Of a DNA stretch of 64,000 bases, positions 24,931 through 34,201 are shown in pieces. Source of the stretch: an uncultured Eubacteriales bacterium (GTDB lineage: Bacteria > Bacillota > Clostridia > Christensenellales > Aristaeellaceae). The notes beneath the pieces are model-generated. The model saw nothing but the letters and a program-made list of their open reading frames with translations, had not been told where the DNA came from and made no database searches. Location of the stretch: NCBI GenBank assembly GCA_900315315.1, contig OMYT01000005.1:55358-119357 (forward strand), in the 5' to 3' direction. Position 1 is the stretch's first letter. Each line of letters starts with the position of its first letter. A program made the translations under genes and the position numbers.

Positions 24931-26421
24931 ATGAGCCACACGTACGAGAAGGTTTCCGGAAACAAAGCCAAATTGTCTTTTGTCATCCCTGCAGAGAAGT
25001 TTGATGAAGCGCTGCAGCTTGCTTTTCTGAAACTGCGCAAGCGGATCAACGTCCCCGGCTTCCGCCGCGGCAAGGCTCCCCGCAGGATGATTGAGACGAT
25101 TTACGGCGAGAGCGTTTTCTATGATGACGCCTTCGAAATAGTGTCTCAGGACGCGTACAGTGAGGCTATCAAGGAATATGATCTGCATCCCGTGGACAGA
25201 CCCCAGGCCGATATCGATGAGATCGGCGCGGGGAAGGACCTGAAGTTCCACGTGGAAGTGTTTGTCCGCCCGGATGTCACGCTCGGTGAGTATAAAGGCC
25301 TGACGGTTGAGGCAGATCTTCAGAAGCTGACTGACGAGATGGTGGATGCACGTATTGAGGAAGACCGCAACAAGGCCAGCCGGACCATCGACGTGGAAGA
25401 CCGTCCCGTACAGGAAGGCGATACGGTGAACCTGGATTACGCGGGTTCCGTGGACGGGGTTCCCTTTGCCGGCGGCACTGCCGAAGGCCAGACGCTGACC
25501 ATCGGCAGCCATCAGTTTATTCCGGGCTTCGAAGAGCAGATGATCGGAATGCAATTGGGCGAGGAAAAGGATCTGAACGTGCGCTTCCCTGACGAGTATC
25601 ACGCGGAGGAGCTTAAAGGCAAGGACGCCGTGTTCCACGTGAAGGTGAACGGCATCCAGATGACCGAGAAGCCTGAACTGGACGACGATTTTGCAGCGGA
25701 TATCAGCGAATTCGACACTTTCAAGGCTTACAGGGAAAGTATTGTCAGTGAACTGACCAAACAGATCGAGAAGAACAATGACGTAACAATCGAGAACGCG
25801 TTGGTCGGGAAAGCGGCTGAGAATGCGCAGATGGATATTCCGGAAGCAATGATCGAAGACCAGGCAGACTATATGGTGCGCGAAATGGGTATGCGTATGA
25901 GCTACCAGGGCCTGCGGATGGAAGACTATCTGAAGTATACCGGTCAGACCATGGACGATCTGAAGAAGATGTATATGCCCGAGGCTGAAAAGCGGGTGCG
26001 GACCGAGCTGACGATTGAAGCTATCCGGAAGGCTGAGAACATCGAACCCACCGAGGAAGATATCGAAAAGGAAATCGCGGAGCAGGCGGAACGCATGGGT
26101 CAGGACGTTGAAACCTTTAAGAAGAACCTGACTGACGAACAGAAGGAGTATCTGAAGGAAAATGCCGCGATCCGTCTGGTGCTGGATCTGCTGAAGAAGG
26201 ACGCCAAGGTCGAGGAGAAGAAGGAAGAGGAATCTACGGAAAAGCCGGCGAAGAAGCCCGCCGCGAAGAAGACGAAGAAGACTGAAGGCGAAGAAGCCGA
26301 GAAGAAGCCCGCGAAGAAGACTGCCGCAAAAAAGACTGGAACGGATGAAGAAAAACCCGCAGAGAAGCCTGCGGCAAAGAAACCGGCTGCGAAGAAAACC
26401 GAAAAGGAAGACGCTGAATAA
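24931..26421 (+). CDS. tig: Trigger factor with a long Lys/Ala-rich tail
   Basis: Ribosome-associated chaperone and prolyl isomerase. Residues 1-110 are the ribosome-binding domain, with the L23-docking signature [13 protein letters not shown]. About 150-245 is the FKBP-type PPIase ([20 protein letters not shown]). About 250-425 are the chaperone arms. The family averages about 430 aa. Here residues about 430-496 form an extra tail of KPAAKK/KKTAAKK repeats mixed with Glu, similar in composition to histone H1 or HU tails. SD AGGAGG. First gene of a tig-clpP-clpX-lon-engB order, a common Firmicutes arrangement. Confidence 0.95.
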   Translation: MSHTYEKVSGNKAKLSFVIPAEKFDEALQLAFLKLRKRINVPGFRRGKAPRRMIETIYGESVFYDDAFEIVSQDAYSEAIKEYDLHPVDRPQADIDEIGAGKDLKFHVEVFVRPDVTLGEYKGLTVEADLQKLTDEMVDARIEEDRNKASRTIDVEDRPVQEGDTVNLDYAGSVDGVPFAGGTAEGQTLTIGSHQFIPGFEEQMIGMQLGEEKDLNVRFPDEYHAEELKGKDAVFHVKVNGIQMTEKPELDDDFAADISEFDTFKAYRESIVSELTKQIEKNNDVTIENALVGKAAENAQMDIPEAMIEDQADYMVREMGMRMSYQGLRMEDYLKYTGQTMDDLKKMYMPEAEKRVRTELTIEAIRKAENIEPTEEDIEKEIAEQAERMGQDVETFKKNLTDEQKEYLKENAAIRLVLDLLKKDAKVEEKKEEESTEKPAKKPAAKKTKKTEGEEAEKKPAKKTAAKKTGTDEEKPAEKPAAKKPAAKKTEKEDAE

Positions 26422-26431
26422 TCATTCATAC

Positions 26432-26451
26432 GGCGGCCCGGCCGGGCCGCC
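26432..26451. other. Perfect 20-bp GC palindrome between tig and clpP
   Basis: GGCGGCCCGG followed by its exact reverse complement CCGGGCCGCC. No T-tract follows, so it is more likely an mRNA-stabilising or processing hairpin, or a weak attenuator, than an intrinsic terminator. Confidence 0.6.
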
Positions 26452-26477
26452 CATTTCAGTCAGAGGAGGATAACAAT

Positions 26478-27074
26478 ATGCCGCTGATCCCGATGGTCAT
26501 TGAACAGACAAACCGGGGAGAACGCTCCTACGACATCTATTCCCGCCTGCTGAAGGACAGGATTGTGTTCCTGGGCGGAGAAATCAACGATGACACGGCC
26601 AACCTGGTGGTAGCTCAGCTCCTGTTCCTGGAAATGGAAGATCCGGACAGTGATATCAGTCTGTATATCAACAGCCCCGGCGGCTCTGTGACGGCCGGCA
26701 TGGCGATTTACGACACCATGCAGTATATTAAGCCACAGGTGCGTACGGTGTGCGTTGGTATGGCGGCAAGCATGGGAGCCTTCCTGCTGATGGCCGGCGA
26801 AAAAGGCAAACGGCTGGCACTTCCCAATGCCGAAGTGATGATCCATCAGCCATTGGGCGGCGCGCAGGGCCAGGCGACCGATGTGGCAATCCGCGCTGAA
26901 TGGCTGATGAAGACTAAAAAGAAGATGATCAGCATGATGGCGGAGATGACCGGACAGTCCCTGAAGAAGATCCAGACTGATGTGGAACGGGATTACTTTA
27001 TGAGTGCTGAGGAAGCACTGGACTACCATATTATTGACGAGATTTATCAGCCCAGAGACAAGCAGGAAAAGTGA
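26478..27074 (+). CDS. clpP: ATP-dependent Clp protease proteolytic subunit
   Basis: Serine protease forming the tetradecameric chamber used by ClpX. 198 aa. Catalytic triad visible: Ser98 in AASMGAFLL, His123 in MIHQPLGG, Asp172 in VERDYFMS. N-terminal [23 protein letters not shown] is typical. GAGGAGG upstream of ATG 26478. The adjacent clpX encodes its unfoldase. Confidence 0.97.
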   Translation: MPLIPMVIEQTNRGERSYDIYSRLLKDRIVFLGGEINDDTANLVVAQLLFLEMEDPDSDISLYINSPGGSVTAGMAIYDTMQYIKPQVRTVCVGMAASMGAFLLMAGEKGKRLALPNAEVMIHQPLGGAQGQATDVAIRAEWLMKTKKKMISMMAEMTGQSLKKIQTDVERDYFMSAEEALDYHIIDEIYQPRDKQEK

Positions 27075-27084
27075 GGATGGCCGT

Positions 27085-28380
27085 ATGGCAAATAATTATA
27101 ACCGTCAGGGGCCCCGCTGCTCCTTCTGCGGGAAGGAACAGCGCATGGTGGAACGGCTGGTCGCAGGTCCGAACGTTTATATCTGCAATGAGTGCATTGC
27201 GCTGTGCAATGATATTCTGAATGATGATGCCTTTACGGAGGAAGAGGAGAACAAGAACCAGATCGGTCAGGTTAAACTGCCTCTTCCTATAGAGATGAAG
27301 CGGACGCTGGACGAGTACGTGATCGGCCAGGAGCGGGCGAAACGTGCTCTGAGTGTGGCGGTATACAATCACTACAAGCGCATCAACCGGAAACAGAGGA
27401 AGAATGATGTAGAGCTTCAGAAAAGCAACATTCTTCTGTTGGGGCCTACAGGAAGCGGAAAGACTTATCTTGCTCAGACACTTGCGAGGATTCTGGAAGT
27501 CCCGTTTGCCATCGCAGATGCGACGAGCGTTACTGAAGCCGGCTATGTAGGCGATGATGTGGAAACGATTCTGCTTCGTCTGATCCAGGCGGCGGACTGG
27601 GACATTGAGAAAGCACAGCGCGGAATTGTCTATATCGATGAGATTGACAAAATCTCACGAAAAGGCGAGAATATGTCCATTACCCGTGACGTGAGCGGCG
27701 AAGGCGTTCAACAGGCTCTGCTGAAGATTCTGGAGGGAACAGAAGCTGCGGTACCGCCTCAGGGCGGGCGCAAGCACCCGCATCAGGAACTGATCCGGAT
27801 TGATACTACCAACATTCTGTTCATATGCGGCGGCGCCTTTGACGGACTGGTTCCGATCATTGAAAACCGCATCGGCAAAAAAACGTTGGGGTTCGGCGCC
27901 GAGATCCAGAGCCGGCGTGATCCCATGAGAACGGACGCGCTGAAAGAAGTCCGCCCAGAAGATTTGACCAAGTACGGGCTGATTCCGGAATTTGTCGGAC
28001 GCCTGCCGATCGTTGTGACGCTGGACGGACTGGATGAGGATGCACTGATCCGGATCCTGACGGAGCCGAAGAATGCGCTGTGCAAACAATATGAAGCATT
28101 GCTGGATATGGACGGGATCAAACTCACGTTTGAAGAAGATGCGATCCGAGAGATTGCCCGTCAGGCGATTGAACGGAAATGCGGCGCCAGAGGCCTGCGG
28201 GCAATCATCGAGGATGCTATGCTGGATACGATGTTTGAACTGCCAGGCATGAAGGATGTAAACGAGTGCGTGATTACGAAGGAAGCTGTTACCGGCGGAA
28301 AGCCCAAACTGATCTCCAGCGTCAGAAGACGAACAACAAGGCATACAGAGGAGGCAGCCGATAAGACGGACGCGTCCTGA
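27085..28380 (+). CDS. clpX: Clp protease ATP-binding subunit ClpX
   Basis: AAA+ unfoldase that feeds substrates to ClpP. 431 aa. N-terminal C4 zinc domain CSFCGKEQ...CNECIALC; Walker A GPTGSGKT; Walker [11 protein letters not shown]; sensor region and the C-terminal [17 protein letters not shown] 27085, with GAGG about 8 nt upstream, gives the family N-terminus; a longer frame starting at 27004 lies inside clpP. Confidence 0.97.
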   Translation: MANNYNRQGPRCSFCGKEQRMVERLVAGPNVYICNECIALCNDILNDDAFTEEEENKNQIGQVKLPLPIEMKRTLDEYVIGQERAKRALSVAVYNHYKRINRKQRKNDVELQKSNILLLGPTGSGKTYLAQTLARILEVPFAIADATSVTEAGYVGDDVETILLRLIQAADWDIEKAQRGIVYIDEIDKISRKGENMSITRDVSGEGVQQALLKILEGTEAAVPPQGGRKHPHQELIRIDTTNILFICGGAFDGLVPIIENRIGKKTLGFGAEIQSRRDPMRTDALKEVRPEDLTKYGLIPEFVGRLPIVVTLDGLDEDALIRILTEPKNALCKQYEALLDMDGIKLTFEEDAIREIARQAIERKCGARGLRAIIEDAMLDTMFELPGMKDVNECVITKEAVTGGKPKLISSVRRRTTRHTEEAADKTDAS

Positions 28381-28394
28381 GAATGAGGTAACCA

Positions 28395-30707
28395 ATGAGG
28401 AAAATCCAGACAATTGAACTGCCGGTACTGCCGCTTCGGGGACTGATGCTGTTTCCCAACATGGTCCTCCATTTTGACGTTGGACGGAAAAAGTCGCTCG
28501 CAGCCCTGGAACAGGGTATGATGGAGCAGCAGAAAGTTTTTCTGATTAGCCAGAAAAATGATGATACGGATGAACCCGGCTGGGATGATTTCAGCAAAGT
28601 CGGCACCATTGCGGAAATCAAACAGGTCATGAATTTGCCGGGTGAGAATATCCGTGTGCTTGTAGAAGGCGTCAGCCGCGGTATGATTCGCGAAAAACTG
28701 ACTGATGATCCGTGCATGCGCGCACAGATCAGAATATGCGAGGATAAGGCTGTCCGCTCTGCGGACGCCAAAGCCTTGCTGCGGACCAGTCAGGATTTGT
28801 TTGAAGAATATGCCCGTTCTTCCCAGCGCGTGAGCCAGGACACGGTTGAGTCGATCCATGCGATCGAAAAGCCGGGAGAAGCGGCGGATTTGCTGGCGGC
28901 GAATGTGCTGAGCAAGAAGGAAGACCGACAGGAGATCCTTGATGAACTGGATCCGATCACCAGGCTGGAGAAGGTTTGTGTGATCCTGATGCGGGAAACA
29001 GACATGGCGGATACGGAAAAGCAGATTCAGAGCCGCATCCGCAAACAGGTGGAAAAGAACCAGAAAGATTATTACCTTCGGGAACAGATCAAGGCGATCC
29101 AGACCGAACTGGGCGACCGGGATGAAACGGAAACGGCTGACTTGCGCAAACGGATGGAAGAGCTTCCGCTGAATGAGGAGGCTCGCAGCAAGTGTGAAAA
29201 GGAATTGGATCGGTTGGGACGTATGGCGCCGGGAAGCCCTGAAAGCTCGGTCAGCCAGACATATGTGGAATGGATTCTGGACCTCCCCTGGGGGAAGGAA
29301 ACTGAGGACAATCTGGATCTGAACCGTGCCCGGGAGATCCTGAACAGGGATCACTACGGGATGGATGATGTAAAAGAACGTATCATCGAATATCTGGCTG
29401 TGCTCCAGCTGAAGAAAGATATGAAAGGGCCGATCCTTTGCTTTGTAGGGCCGCCCGGTGTAGGTAAAACCAGCATCGTCAAGGCGATTGCCGAAGCGGT
29501 TGGCCGCCAGTTCGTTCAGGTAAGCCTAGGCGGTGTGCGGGATGAAGCGGAAATCCGGGGACATCGCAGGACCTATATCGGCTCCATTCCCGGCCGGATC
29601 ATTGCCGGCATGAAGCAGGCGGGAACTATGAACCCTGTATTCCTGTTCGATGAGATCGACAAGATGAGCGGGGACTTCCGGGGTGATCCTGCTTCCGCGA
29701 TGCTGGAAGTGCTGGATTCGGAGCAGAATCATGCGTTCCGGGATCATTACATGGAACTGCCGTTTGATCTGAGCAAAGTCATGTTTATCACAACGGCCAA
29801 CAGCATGGAGACGATTCCACCTCCGCTGCTGGACAGGATGGAACTGATTGAGGTACCGAGCTATACAGAAGAGGAAAAACTGCAGATTCTGAAACGGCAT
29901 TTGCTGCCTAAGCAGATCCGCGAGCACGGTATGAAGGAAAATGCCCTGAAGGCCGGAGACGCGGTGCTGAAGGCTATGATTGAGGACTATACGCGGGAAG
30001 CCGGCGTCCGGACACTTGAGCGGACGGCTGCAAAACTTTGCCGCAAGGCGGCGGTGCGGATGCTCGATCAGGGGAAACGCTCGATTACCGTGACCCCAAA
30101 GATTCTGCGGGAAATGCTCGGTGCGCCAAGATACCTGAGAGAGCCTCCGGAGAAAGAGCCCCGGGTCGGTATTGTGAACGGGCTGGCTTATACCAGCGTC
30201 GGCGGTGAAATGCTGAAAGTGGAGTGCACCACGATGAGCGGCAAAGGCACGCTGAAACTGACCGGGCAGCTGGGCGACGTGATGAAGGAATCCGCGGAGA
30301 CAGCGTTCAGCTGGGTCCGTGCGCATAGTGAAGAGTTCGGTCTCGCAAAGGACTTTTACCAAAGTATCGATATTCATATTCATGTGCCGGAAGGCGCGGT
30401 GCCCAAAGACGGCCCGTCAGCCGGGGTTACGATGACAACGGCGCTTGTCAGTGCCGTGACCGGCGTACCGGTACGCCAGGATCTTGCTATGACGGGAGAA
30501 GTGACCCTGCGGGGACGTGTGCTTCCCATCGGCGGGCTGAAGGAAAAGACGATGGCGGCTTACCGAGCCGGTATCCGGACCCTGATCATTCCGGAAGAAA
30601 ACAGGAAGGATCTGGAAAAGATTCCGGACTATGTGCTGGAACAGTTCCATGTGTTGCCGGTGCAGGATGTTCAGGAAGTACTGAAGACGGCTCTGATCCG
30701 GAAATAA
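28395..30707 (+). CDS. lon: ATP-dependent protease LonA
   Basis: Cytosolic quality-control protease, 770 aa. N-terminal LON substrate domain ([23 protein letters not shown]), coiled coil about 185-270, AAA+ with Walker [10 protein letters not shown], and protease domain with Ser675 in PKDGPSAG and a catalytic Lys about 43 residues later in [10 protein letters not shown]. Slightly short for the family but all parts are present. It follows clpX by 14 bp and precedes engB by 10 bp. Confidence 0.97.
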   Translation: MRKIQTIELPVLPLRGLMLFPNMVLHFDVGRKKSLAALEQGMMEQQKVFLISQKNDDTDEPGWDDFSKVGTIAEIKQVMNLPGENIRVLVEGVSRGMIREKLTDDPCMRAQIRICEDKAVRSADAKALLRTSQDLFEEYARSSQRVSQDTVESIHAIEKPGEAADLLAANVLSKKEDRQEILDELDPITRLEKVCVILMRETDMADTEKQIQSRIRKQVEKNQKDYYLREQIKAIQTELGDRDETETADLRKRMEELPLNEEARSKCEKELDRLGRMAPGSPESSVSQTYVEWILDLPWGKETEDNLDLNRAREILNRDHYGMDDVKERIIEYLAVLQLKKDMKGPILCFVGPPGVGKTSIVKAIAEAVGRQFVQVSLGGVRDEAEIRGHRRTYIGSIPGRIIAGMKQAGTMNPVFLFDEIDKMSGDFRGDPASAMLEVLDSEQNHAFRDHYMELPFDLSKVMFITTANSMETIPPPLLDRMELIEVPSYTEEEKLQILKRHLLPKQIREHGMKENALKAGDAVLKAMIEDYTREAGVRTLERTAAKLCRKAAVRMLDQGKRSITVTPKILREMLGAPRYLREPPEKEPRVGIVNGLAYTSVGGEMLKVECTTMSGKGTLKLTGQLGDVMKESAETAFSWVRAHSEEFGLAKDFYQSIDIHIHVPEGAVPKDGPSAGVTMTTALVSAVTGVPVRQDLAMTGEVTLRGRVLPIGGLKEKTMAAYRAGIRTLIIPEENRKDLEKIPDYVLEQFHVLPVQDVQEVLKTALIRK

Positions 30708-30717
30708 GGAGAAATAC

Positions 30718-31302
30718 GTGGAAATCAAGACAGCAGATTTCATCACTTCCATGGCTGATTATGGTGATTTCCCCGGGAAGGGGCTGCCGCAGATCGCGGT
30801 TGCCGGCAAGAGCAATGTGGGGAAGAGTACTCTGATCAATAAGCTTTGCCGCAGAAACAAGCTGGCGCGTACCAGTTCAACGCCTGGAAAAACAAGACTC
30901 CTGAATGTCTTTCTGCTGAACTCGGAGTTTCATCTGGTGGATTTGCCGGGATATGGCTTTGCAAAGGTGGATAAACAGGAGAAACAGCGCTGGGGAAAGA
31001 TGATGCAGGATTATTTCACCAAGGCGGATGAACTGCTCCACGTGCTTTGCCTGGTGGATATCCGGCATGAACCGACGGAAGACGATAAGCAAATGAACCG
31101 CTTTCTGCGGGAAATGGATATCCCGTTTTCTGTTATTGCTACAAAAGCCGACAAGATCAGCAGAGGCGCAAGAAGTAAATATCTCGCGCCGATCTGCCGC
31201 GCACTCAGTGTCCAACCCTGGGAAATAATCTGCTTCAGCGGGGAAGACGGCACCGGCAGGGAAGAATTGCTGAATCTTATGGATGAGATACTTCATCCAT
31301 AA
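30718..31302 (+). CDS. engB: Ribosome-biogenesis GTPase EngB (YsxC)
   Basis: Small TRAFAC GTPase needed for 50S subunit assembly. 194 aa. G1 GKSNVGKST, G2 region SSTPGKTR, G3 DLPGYG, G4 ATKADKI, G5 SGEDG. GTG start 30718 with AAGGAG upstream. The lon-engB neighbourhood is conserved in Firmicutes. Confidence 0.96.
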   Translation: MEIKTADFITSMADYGDFPGKGLPQIAVAGKSNVGKSTLINKLCRRNKLARTSSTPGKTRLLNVFLLNSEFHLVDLPGYGFAKVDKQEKQRWGKMMQDYFTKADELLHVLCLVDIRHEPTEDDKQMNRFLREMDIPFSVIATKADKISRGARSKYLAPICRALSVQPWEIICFSGEDGTGREELLNLMDEILHP

Positions 31303-31311
31303 CTTTCAGTA

Positions 31312-31340
31312 TTGCATTGCATGCTGCAGGAGTGTATAAT
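31312..31340 (+). promoter_or_regulatory. Promoter of the candidate small RNA
   Basis: TTGCAT (31312-31317), 17-bp spacer, perfect TATAAT (31335-31340), just after engB. No ORF begins downstream within 190 bp. Confidence 0.65.
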
Positions 31341-31346
31341 GCATGT

Positions 31347-31437
31347 CCGTGGATCGGAAGTGTGATTCAGGCGCTCCTGGTGGAGCCTTATGCATAAAAA
31401 GTGGGGATTGAACGGGGAAAATGTCCTGTTTTTGATG
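31347..31437 (+). ncRNA. Candidate small structured RNA
   Basis: Between the promoter at 31312-31340 and T5 at 31432-31436 lies about 90 nt without an ORF. A GCTCC-TGGT-GGAGC helix stands in the middle. A terminator-like ACGGGG/GTCCTGT stem with several G-U pairs precedes the T-tract. The 3' end continues into GATGCATAAG, partly repeating TTATGCATAAA at 31388. It matches no RNA class I recognise (not 6S, SRP, tRNA or a known riboswitch). It could be an sRNA or a leader attenuator for the zinc-ribbon gene, which has its own promoter downstream. Confidence 0.4.
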
Positions 31438-31448
31438 CATAAGTGAGA

Positions 31449-31476
31449 TTGAAGAACATGAAAGTTCCATTATAGT
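31449..31476 (+). promoter_or_regulatory. Promoter of the zinc-ribbon acidic protein
   Basis: TTGAAG (31449-31454), 16-bp spacer, TATAGT (31471-31476). The spacer contains GAAC-N6-GTTC (31454-31467). The -10 is followed by TAAATTTGTGGGGA (31478-31491), a 14-mer repeated exactly upstream of mraZ. Confidence 0.55.
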
Positions 31477-31530
31477 TTAAATTTGTGGGGATACGTTCCT
31501 GAATCGCCGTATTCCGGGGAGGAAAAGCCA

Positions 31531-31935
31531 ATGAACCTGATCAAATGTCCTCGTTGCGATCTGAACTACATCAGGGAGGATGAAAAGTACTGTAAAGTAT
31601 GTCTGCGGGAAATAAAAGGCGAAAAACAGTCGGATGAGATGGAATTATGCAGTGTTTGCAATGAAGAGCCTTGCCTTCCCGGAAAAGATGTCTGTTTGTT
31701 CTGCCTGAAAGAGATGAACAAGAGCAATAATGAGGAAGAAACGGAAGAAGAAGCGGATCCGGTGAGCACTAACACAATCGGCGATATGGATGATGTAAGC
31801 GGTATGGATGAGATCATTCCTGAAGTAGAGGAGGAATCATCCGAATATGATGAAATTGAGCAGGAAATGAGCCTGGAGGATGTCCGTGAGGACGAGGAGA
31901 AAGACGCGGACGAAGAAGAGGAAGAAGACCAATAA
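31531..31935 (+). CDS. Two zinc-ribbon motifs plus long acidic tail, unknown function
   Basis: 134 aa. The N-terminal half holds two C-x2-C pairs with spacing typical of small zinc ribbons: CPRC...CKVC (about residues 6-28) and CSVC...CLFC (about 43-65). The C-terminal half (about 70-134) is extremely acidic with runs of Glu/Asp ending DEEEEEDQ. No family recognised. Acidic tails plus zinc ribbons suggest contact with basic partners such as ribosomal or nucleic-acid-binding proteins; this is inference. ATG 31531 has GGGAGG 9 nt upstream. A phosphoesterase gene follows after 18 bp. Confidence 0.7.
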   Translation: MNLIKCPRCDLNYIREDEKYCKVCLREIKGEKQSDEMELCSVCNEEPCLPGKDVCLFCLKEMNKSNNEEETEEEADPVSTNTIGDMDDVSGMDEIIPEVEEESSEYDEIEQEMSLEDVREDEEKDADEEEEEDQ

Positions 31936-31953
31936 TTCTGCTGAGGAGAGCAT

Positions 31954-32655
31954 ATGCGCCTGTTTGCCATAGGGGATCTGCATCTGTCCGGAGGAAACGC
32001 TAAACCGATGGACATTTTCGGACCTCAATGGGACAGGCATTTTTTTCATATCAGTGAAAATTGGCGCGAAAAGGTTTCCGATGACGATCTGGTCCTGATT
32101 CCAGGCGATATCAGTTGGGCAATGCATCTGGAGGAGGCGCAAAAGGATCTGGAAGAGATTGGCGCGCTGCCGGGCAGGAAAATCTTATGCAAGGGGAATC
32201 ACGATTATTGGTGGAATTCCATCAGCCGCGTGCGGTCTATTCTGCCGTCCGGAATGCAGGCACTTCAGTTCAGCGCTGTCGATGTCGAAACAGCAGTGGT
32301 ATGCGGAACCAGAGGATGGCTTTTCCCGACGGGGGAACAGCAGTTGGATGAAGCCAATCGAAAGATTTTTGCCAGGGAAACACAGCGCCTCCGTCTGGCG
32401 CTTGAGGAAGCGTGGGAGCTGGCTGCCGGCAGGCCGATTGTGACAATGATGCATTATCCGCCGATGCTTGCCGGAGAGAAAGAGACCGCATTTACGAAAC
32501 TGCTGGAAGAATTTCATGTTCATACGGTTGTTTACGGTCATCTGCATGGGCAGGGAATCCAGAACGGGTTTACCGGCGAATATCATAAGATTCAGTATTA
32601 TCTTGTTTCCTGTGACAGCATTGGTTTTACTCCTGTTGAAATAATTGTCGAATAA
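31954..32655 (+). CDS. Metallophosphoesterase
   Basis: 233-aa calcineurin-like phosphoesterase with the full motif set: GDLHLSG (D-x-H), PGDISWAM, GNHDYWW, MMHYPPM, and GHLHGQG. Similar proteins in Clostridia are annotated as serine/threonine phosphatase or phosphohydrolase of unknown target. SD GAGGAGAGC before ATG 31954. Co-transcribed with the zinc-ribbon gene and ended by a terminator. Confidence 0.85.
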   Translation: MRLFAIGDLHLSGGNAKPMDIFGPQWDRHFFHISENWREKVSDDDLVLIPGDISWAMHLEEAQKDLEEIGALPGRKILCKGNHDYWWNSISRVRSILPSGMQALQFSAVDVETAVVCGTRGWLFPTGEQQLDEANRKIFARETQRLRLALEEAWELAAGRPIVTMMHYPPMLAGEKETAFTKLLEEFHVHTVVYGHLHGQGIQNGFTGEYHKIQYYLVSCDSIGFTPVEIIVE

Positions 32656-32689
32656 AAATATTAATTTTTTGCAACATTTTTAGTACTAG

Positions 32690-32719
32690 GGCAGTGTCTA
32701 TGAAGGGCACTGCCTTTTT
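32690..32719 (+). terminator. Terminator after the phosphoesterase
   Basis: GGCAGTG (32690-32696) pairs with CACTGCC (32708-32714); T5 follows. It isolates the downstream dcw cluster. Confidence 0.85.
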
Positions 32720-32853
32720 ACATATACAAAATATAGGGATACAGGGTTGGAAGGATACAAGCGGATATTAACATATTACAAAAGTATTAAGAAAATATTA
32801 TACAAAGATTAACAAAAATCCGGCTGGCGCCTGCAGACCTTGAAAAGCAGGGC

Positions 32854-32940
32854 TTGCAGAGATCTGAAACTTATGCTAAATTTGTGGGGAAAAAGGGGGA
32901 TTCATCCCAAAACCAGACATAAAAGTGGTAGAAAGGGGGA
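32854..32940 (+). promoter_or_regulatory. dcw promoter and candidate MraZ operator
   Basis: TTGCAG (32854-32859), 17-bp spacer, extended -10 TGC-TAAATT (32877-32882). Immediately downstream, GTGGGGA (32884-32890) and AGGGGGA (32894-32900) lie 10 bp apart, with AGTGG and AGGGGG further on (32924, 32934). MraZ is known to bind tandem TGGG boxes about 10 bp apart upstream of its own gene, so this is a plausible autoregulatory site. Confidence 0.6.
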
Positions 32941-32947
32941 AAGTGTA

Positions 32948-33472
32948 GTGGACGATTCCAAAGACGATCGGACCAGCAATAACACTGAAACCCCGGCGAA
33001 CCGCGAAAAAACAAGGGCTGTGCGTTTCATAGGGTCTTTCAACCATAGTCTGGATACCAAAGGCAGACTCGTAATCCCACAGAACTTTCGTGAAAAGCTC
33101 GGTGATACTTTTTGCGTTGCTCCTTCTTTCGACTTCAAATCCGTAGCGATTTATCCGACAGAAAAATGGGAAGAACGCAATGAAACATATGAAAAACTCG
33201 GAAAACTGAACCCGGCATTGAATCGGTATCTGGAGCAATTCTACGCGCTGAGTTATGACGAGCAGACCTGCGATGCGCAGGGGCGTGTGCTTCTCCCGGT
33301 TAACATACGTCAAAAGATTCTGCGCGAAGAGCGGGATATGGAAATCACAGGCGCTAACGATCATGTGCGTGTTGCAGCGCTTTCCACCAGCGGCGATGCC
33401 TGGAAGAATTTCAATGATGAACTGCCTCAGCTTCTGGAGCTGATCGCAGCACTTGAAACACAAAAAGAGTAA
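32948..33472 (+). CDS. mraZ: Transcriptional regulator MraZ with N-terminal extension
   Basis: First gene of the dcw cluster; a DNA-binding AbrB-fold protein that represses the cluster. Two MraZ repeats are visible: FIGSFNHSLDTKGRLVIPQNFRE (about 27-49) and CDAQGRVLLPVNIRQ (about 108-122). GTG 32948, preceded by AAAGGGGG, gives 174 aa with about 25 extra polar residues before the usual start. An internal GTG at 33018 would give the standard length but has a poorly spaced SD. rsmH, which normally follows mraZ, is absent. Confidence 0.88.
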   Translation: MDDSKDDRTSNNTETPANREKTRAVRFIGSFNHSLDTKGRLVIPQNFREKLGDTFCVAPSFDFKSVAIYPTEKWEERNETYEKLGKLNPALNRYLEQFYALSYDEQTCDAQGRVLLPVNIRQKILREERDMEITGANDHVRVAALSTSGDAWKNFNDELPQLLELIAALETQKE

Positions 33473-33487
33473 AGGGTGTGAACGTGA

Positions 33488-34096
33488 ATGACAGACATGT
33501 CTCTCGGGTTCAGGGGCAGATTGCAGGACGGCGTGATCAACTGGCAGGAAACCCGGTACAGAAAAAGCGAAGAACGCCAGCAACATGCGGATATCCGCAG
33601 ATCCCGGATGACGTGTTCGGCTGACCTGCCCGGAATCCGCCAGACCCAGGATTGGACCGGGAGCATGGCAATGAGTTCCAGCGGCAGATTTCAGGTGATC
33701 GAGGAGAAAAAGCCGAAGGCGCGTATCATCTCCGGCGACGGAATCCGGTGGAATATCGCGCTGACGATTTTGGCTCTTGTAAGCGTGATCCTTTGTGTTG
33801 TCCTGCTTGCCGATCTGGCCGGAATCGGAAATTCCGGCAGGATGATTGCAAAGCTCAACAGTAAGATCCATACGGTGGAAAGCAAAAATGAGGATCTGAA
33901 GCTTGAACTTGAAATGAGTACCGACAGTGCTGCGGTGTGCACAGGTGCAGTCAGGATGGATCTGATCTCATCAAATGGAGCGCAGACTGTCCGATTGACG
34001 GCTCCGCAGGATGCGACAATAACCCTGTCATCAGCTTCGGCAGCTGCGGAAAATGCAGATCTCGAAATCAGAATGATGTCTTATGTGGGAGACTGA
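33488..34096 (+). CDS. ftsL: FtsL-like divisome protein (start uncertain)
   Basis: One transmembrane helix (about residues 92-114 from ATG 33488: NIALTILALVSVILCVVLLADLAGI) followed by a short coiled-coil-like segment (AKLNSKIHTVESKNEDLKLELEM) and a hydrophilic tail. Position after mraZ and before murE, together with this topology, fits FtsL, a bitopic protein joining FtsQ. There is little sequence conservation. ATG 33671, 8 nt after GGGAG, is an alternative start giving a 141-aa protein of more usual FtsL size. The first 180 bp are also open in another frame. The gene ends in a terminator hairpin that includes its stop codon. Confidence 0.6.
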   Translation: MTDMSLGFRGRLQDGVINWQETRYRKSEERQQHADIRRSRMTCSADLPGIRQTQDWTGSMAMSSSGRFQVIEEKKPKARIISGDGIRWNIALTILALVSVILCVVLLADLAGIGNSGRMIAKLNSKIHTVESKNEDLKLELEMSTDSAAVCTGAVRMDLISSNGAQTVRLTAPQDATITLSSASAAAENADLEIRMMSYVGD

Positions 34097-34126
34097 AGAT
34101 TCAGTCTCCCCTTTGGTGTTTTTTGA
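34087..34126 (+). terminator. Terminator/attenuator inside the dcw cluster
   Basis: A perfect 10-bp stem GGGAGACTGA/TCAGTCTCCC with AGAT loop, containing the ftsL stop, followed by CTTTGG and T6. It separates mraZ-ftsL from murE. Confidence 0.8.
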
Positions 34127-34152
34127 TTCGGGTGGAAAAAAACGCCGAATTG

Positions 34153-34161
34153 TGATAAACT
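34153..34161 (+). promoter_or_regulatory. Extended -10 promoter of murE
   Basis: TGA-TAAACT (34153-34161) with a poor -35 (TGGAAA at 34133). It lies just after the internal terminator and 40 bp before murE. Confidence 0.45.
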
Positions 34162-34201
34162 CATGGAAGAAGATTAACCCGAGAAGAGGGGAATCAGTCA
34201 G

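Noticed and set aside
31454-31467. LexA box GAAC...GTTC in the zinc-ribbon promoter
   Set aside because: The spacing is 6 bp, whereas Gram-positive LexA sites have GAAC-N4-GTTC.
31303-31530. tRNA gene
   Set aside because: The GGGATTGAACGGGG string faintly recalls a T-arm, but no acceptor stem or GGTTCRA loop can be formed.
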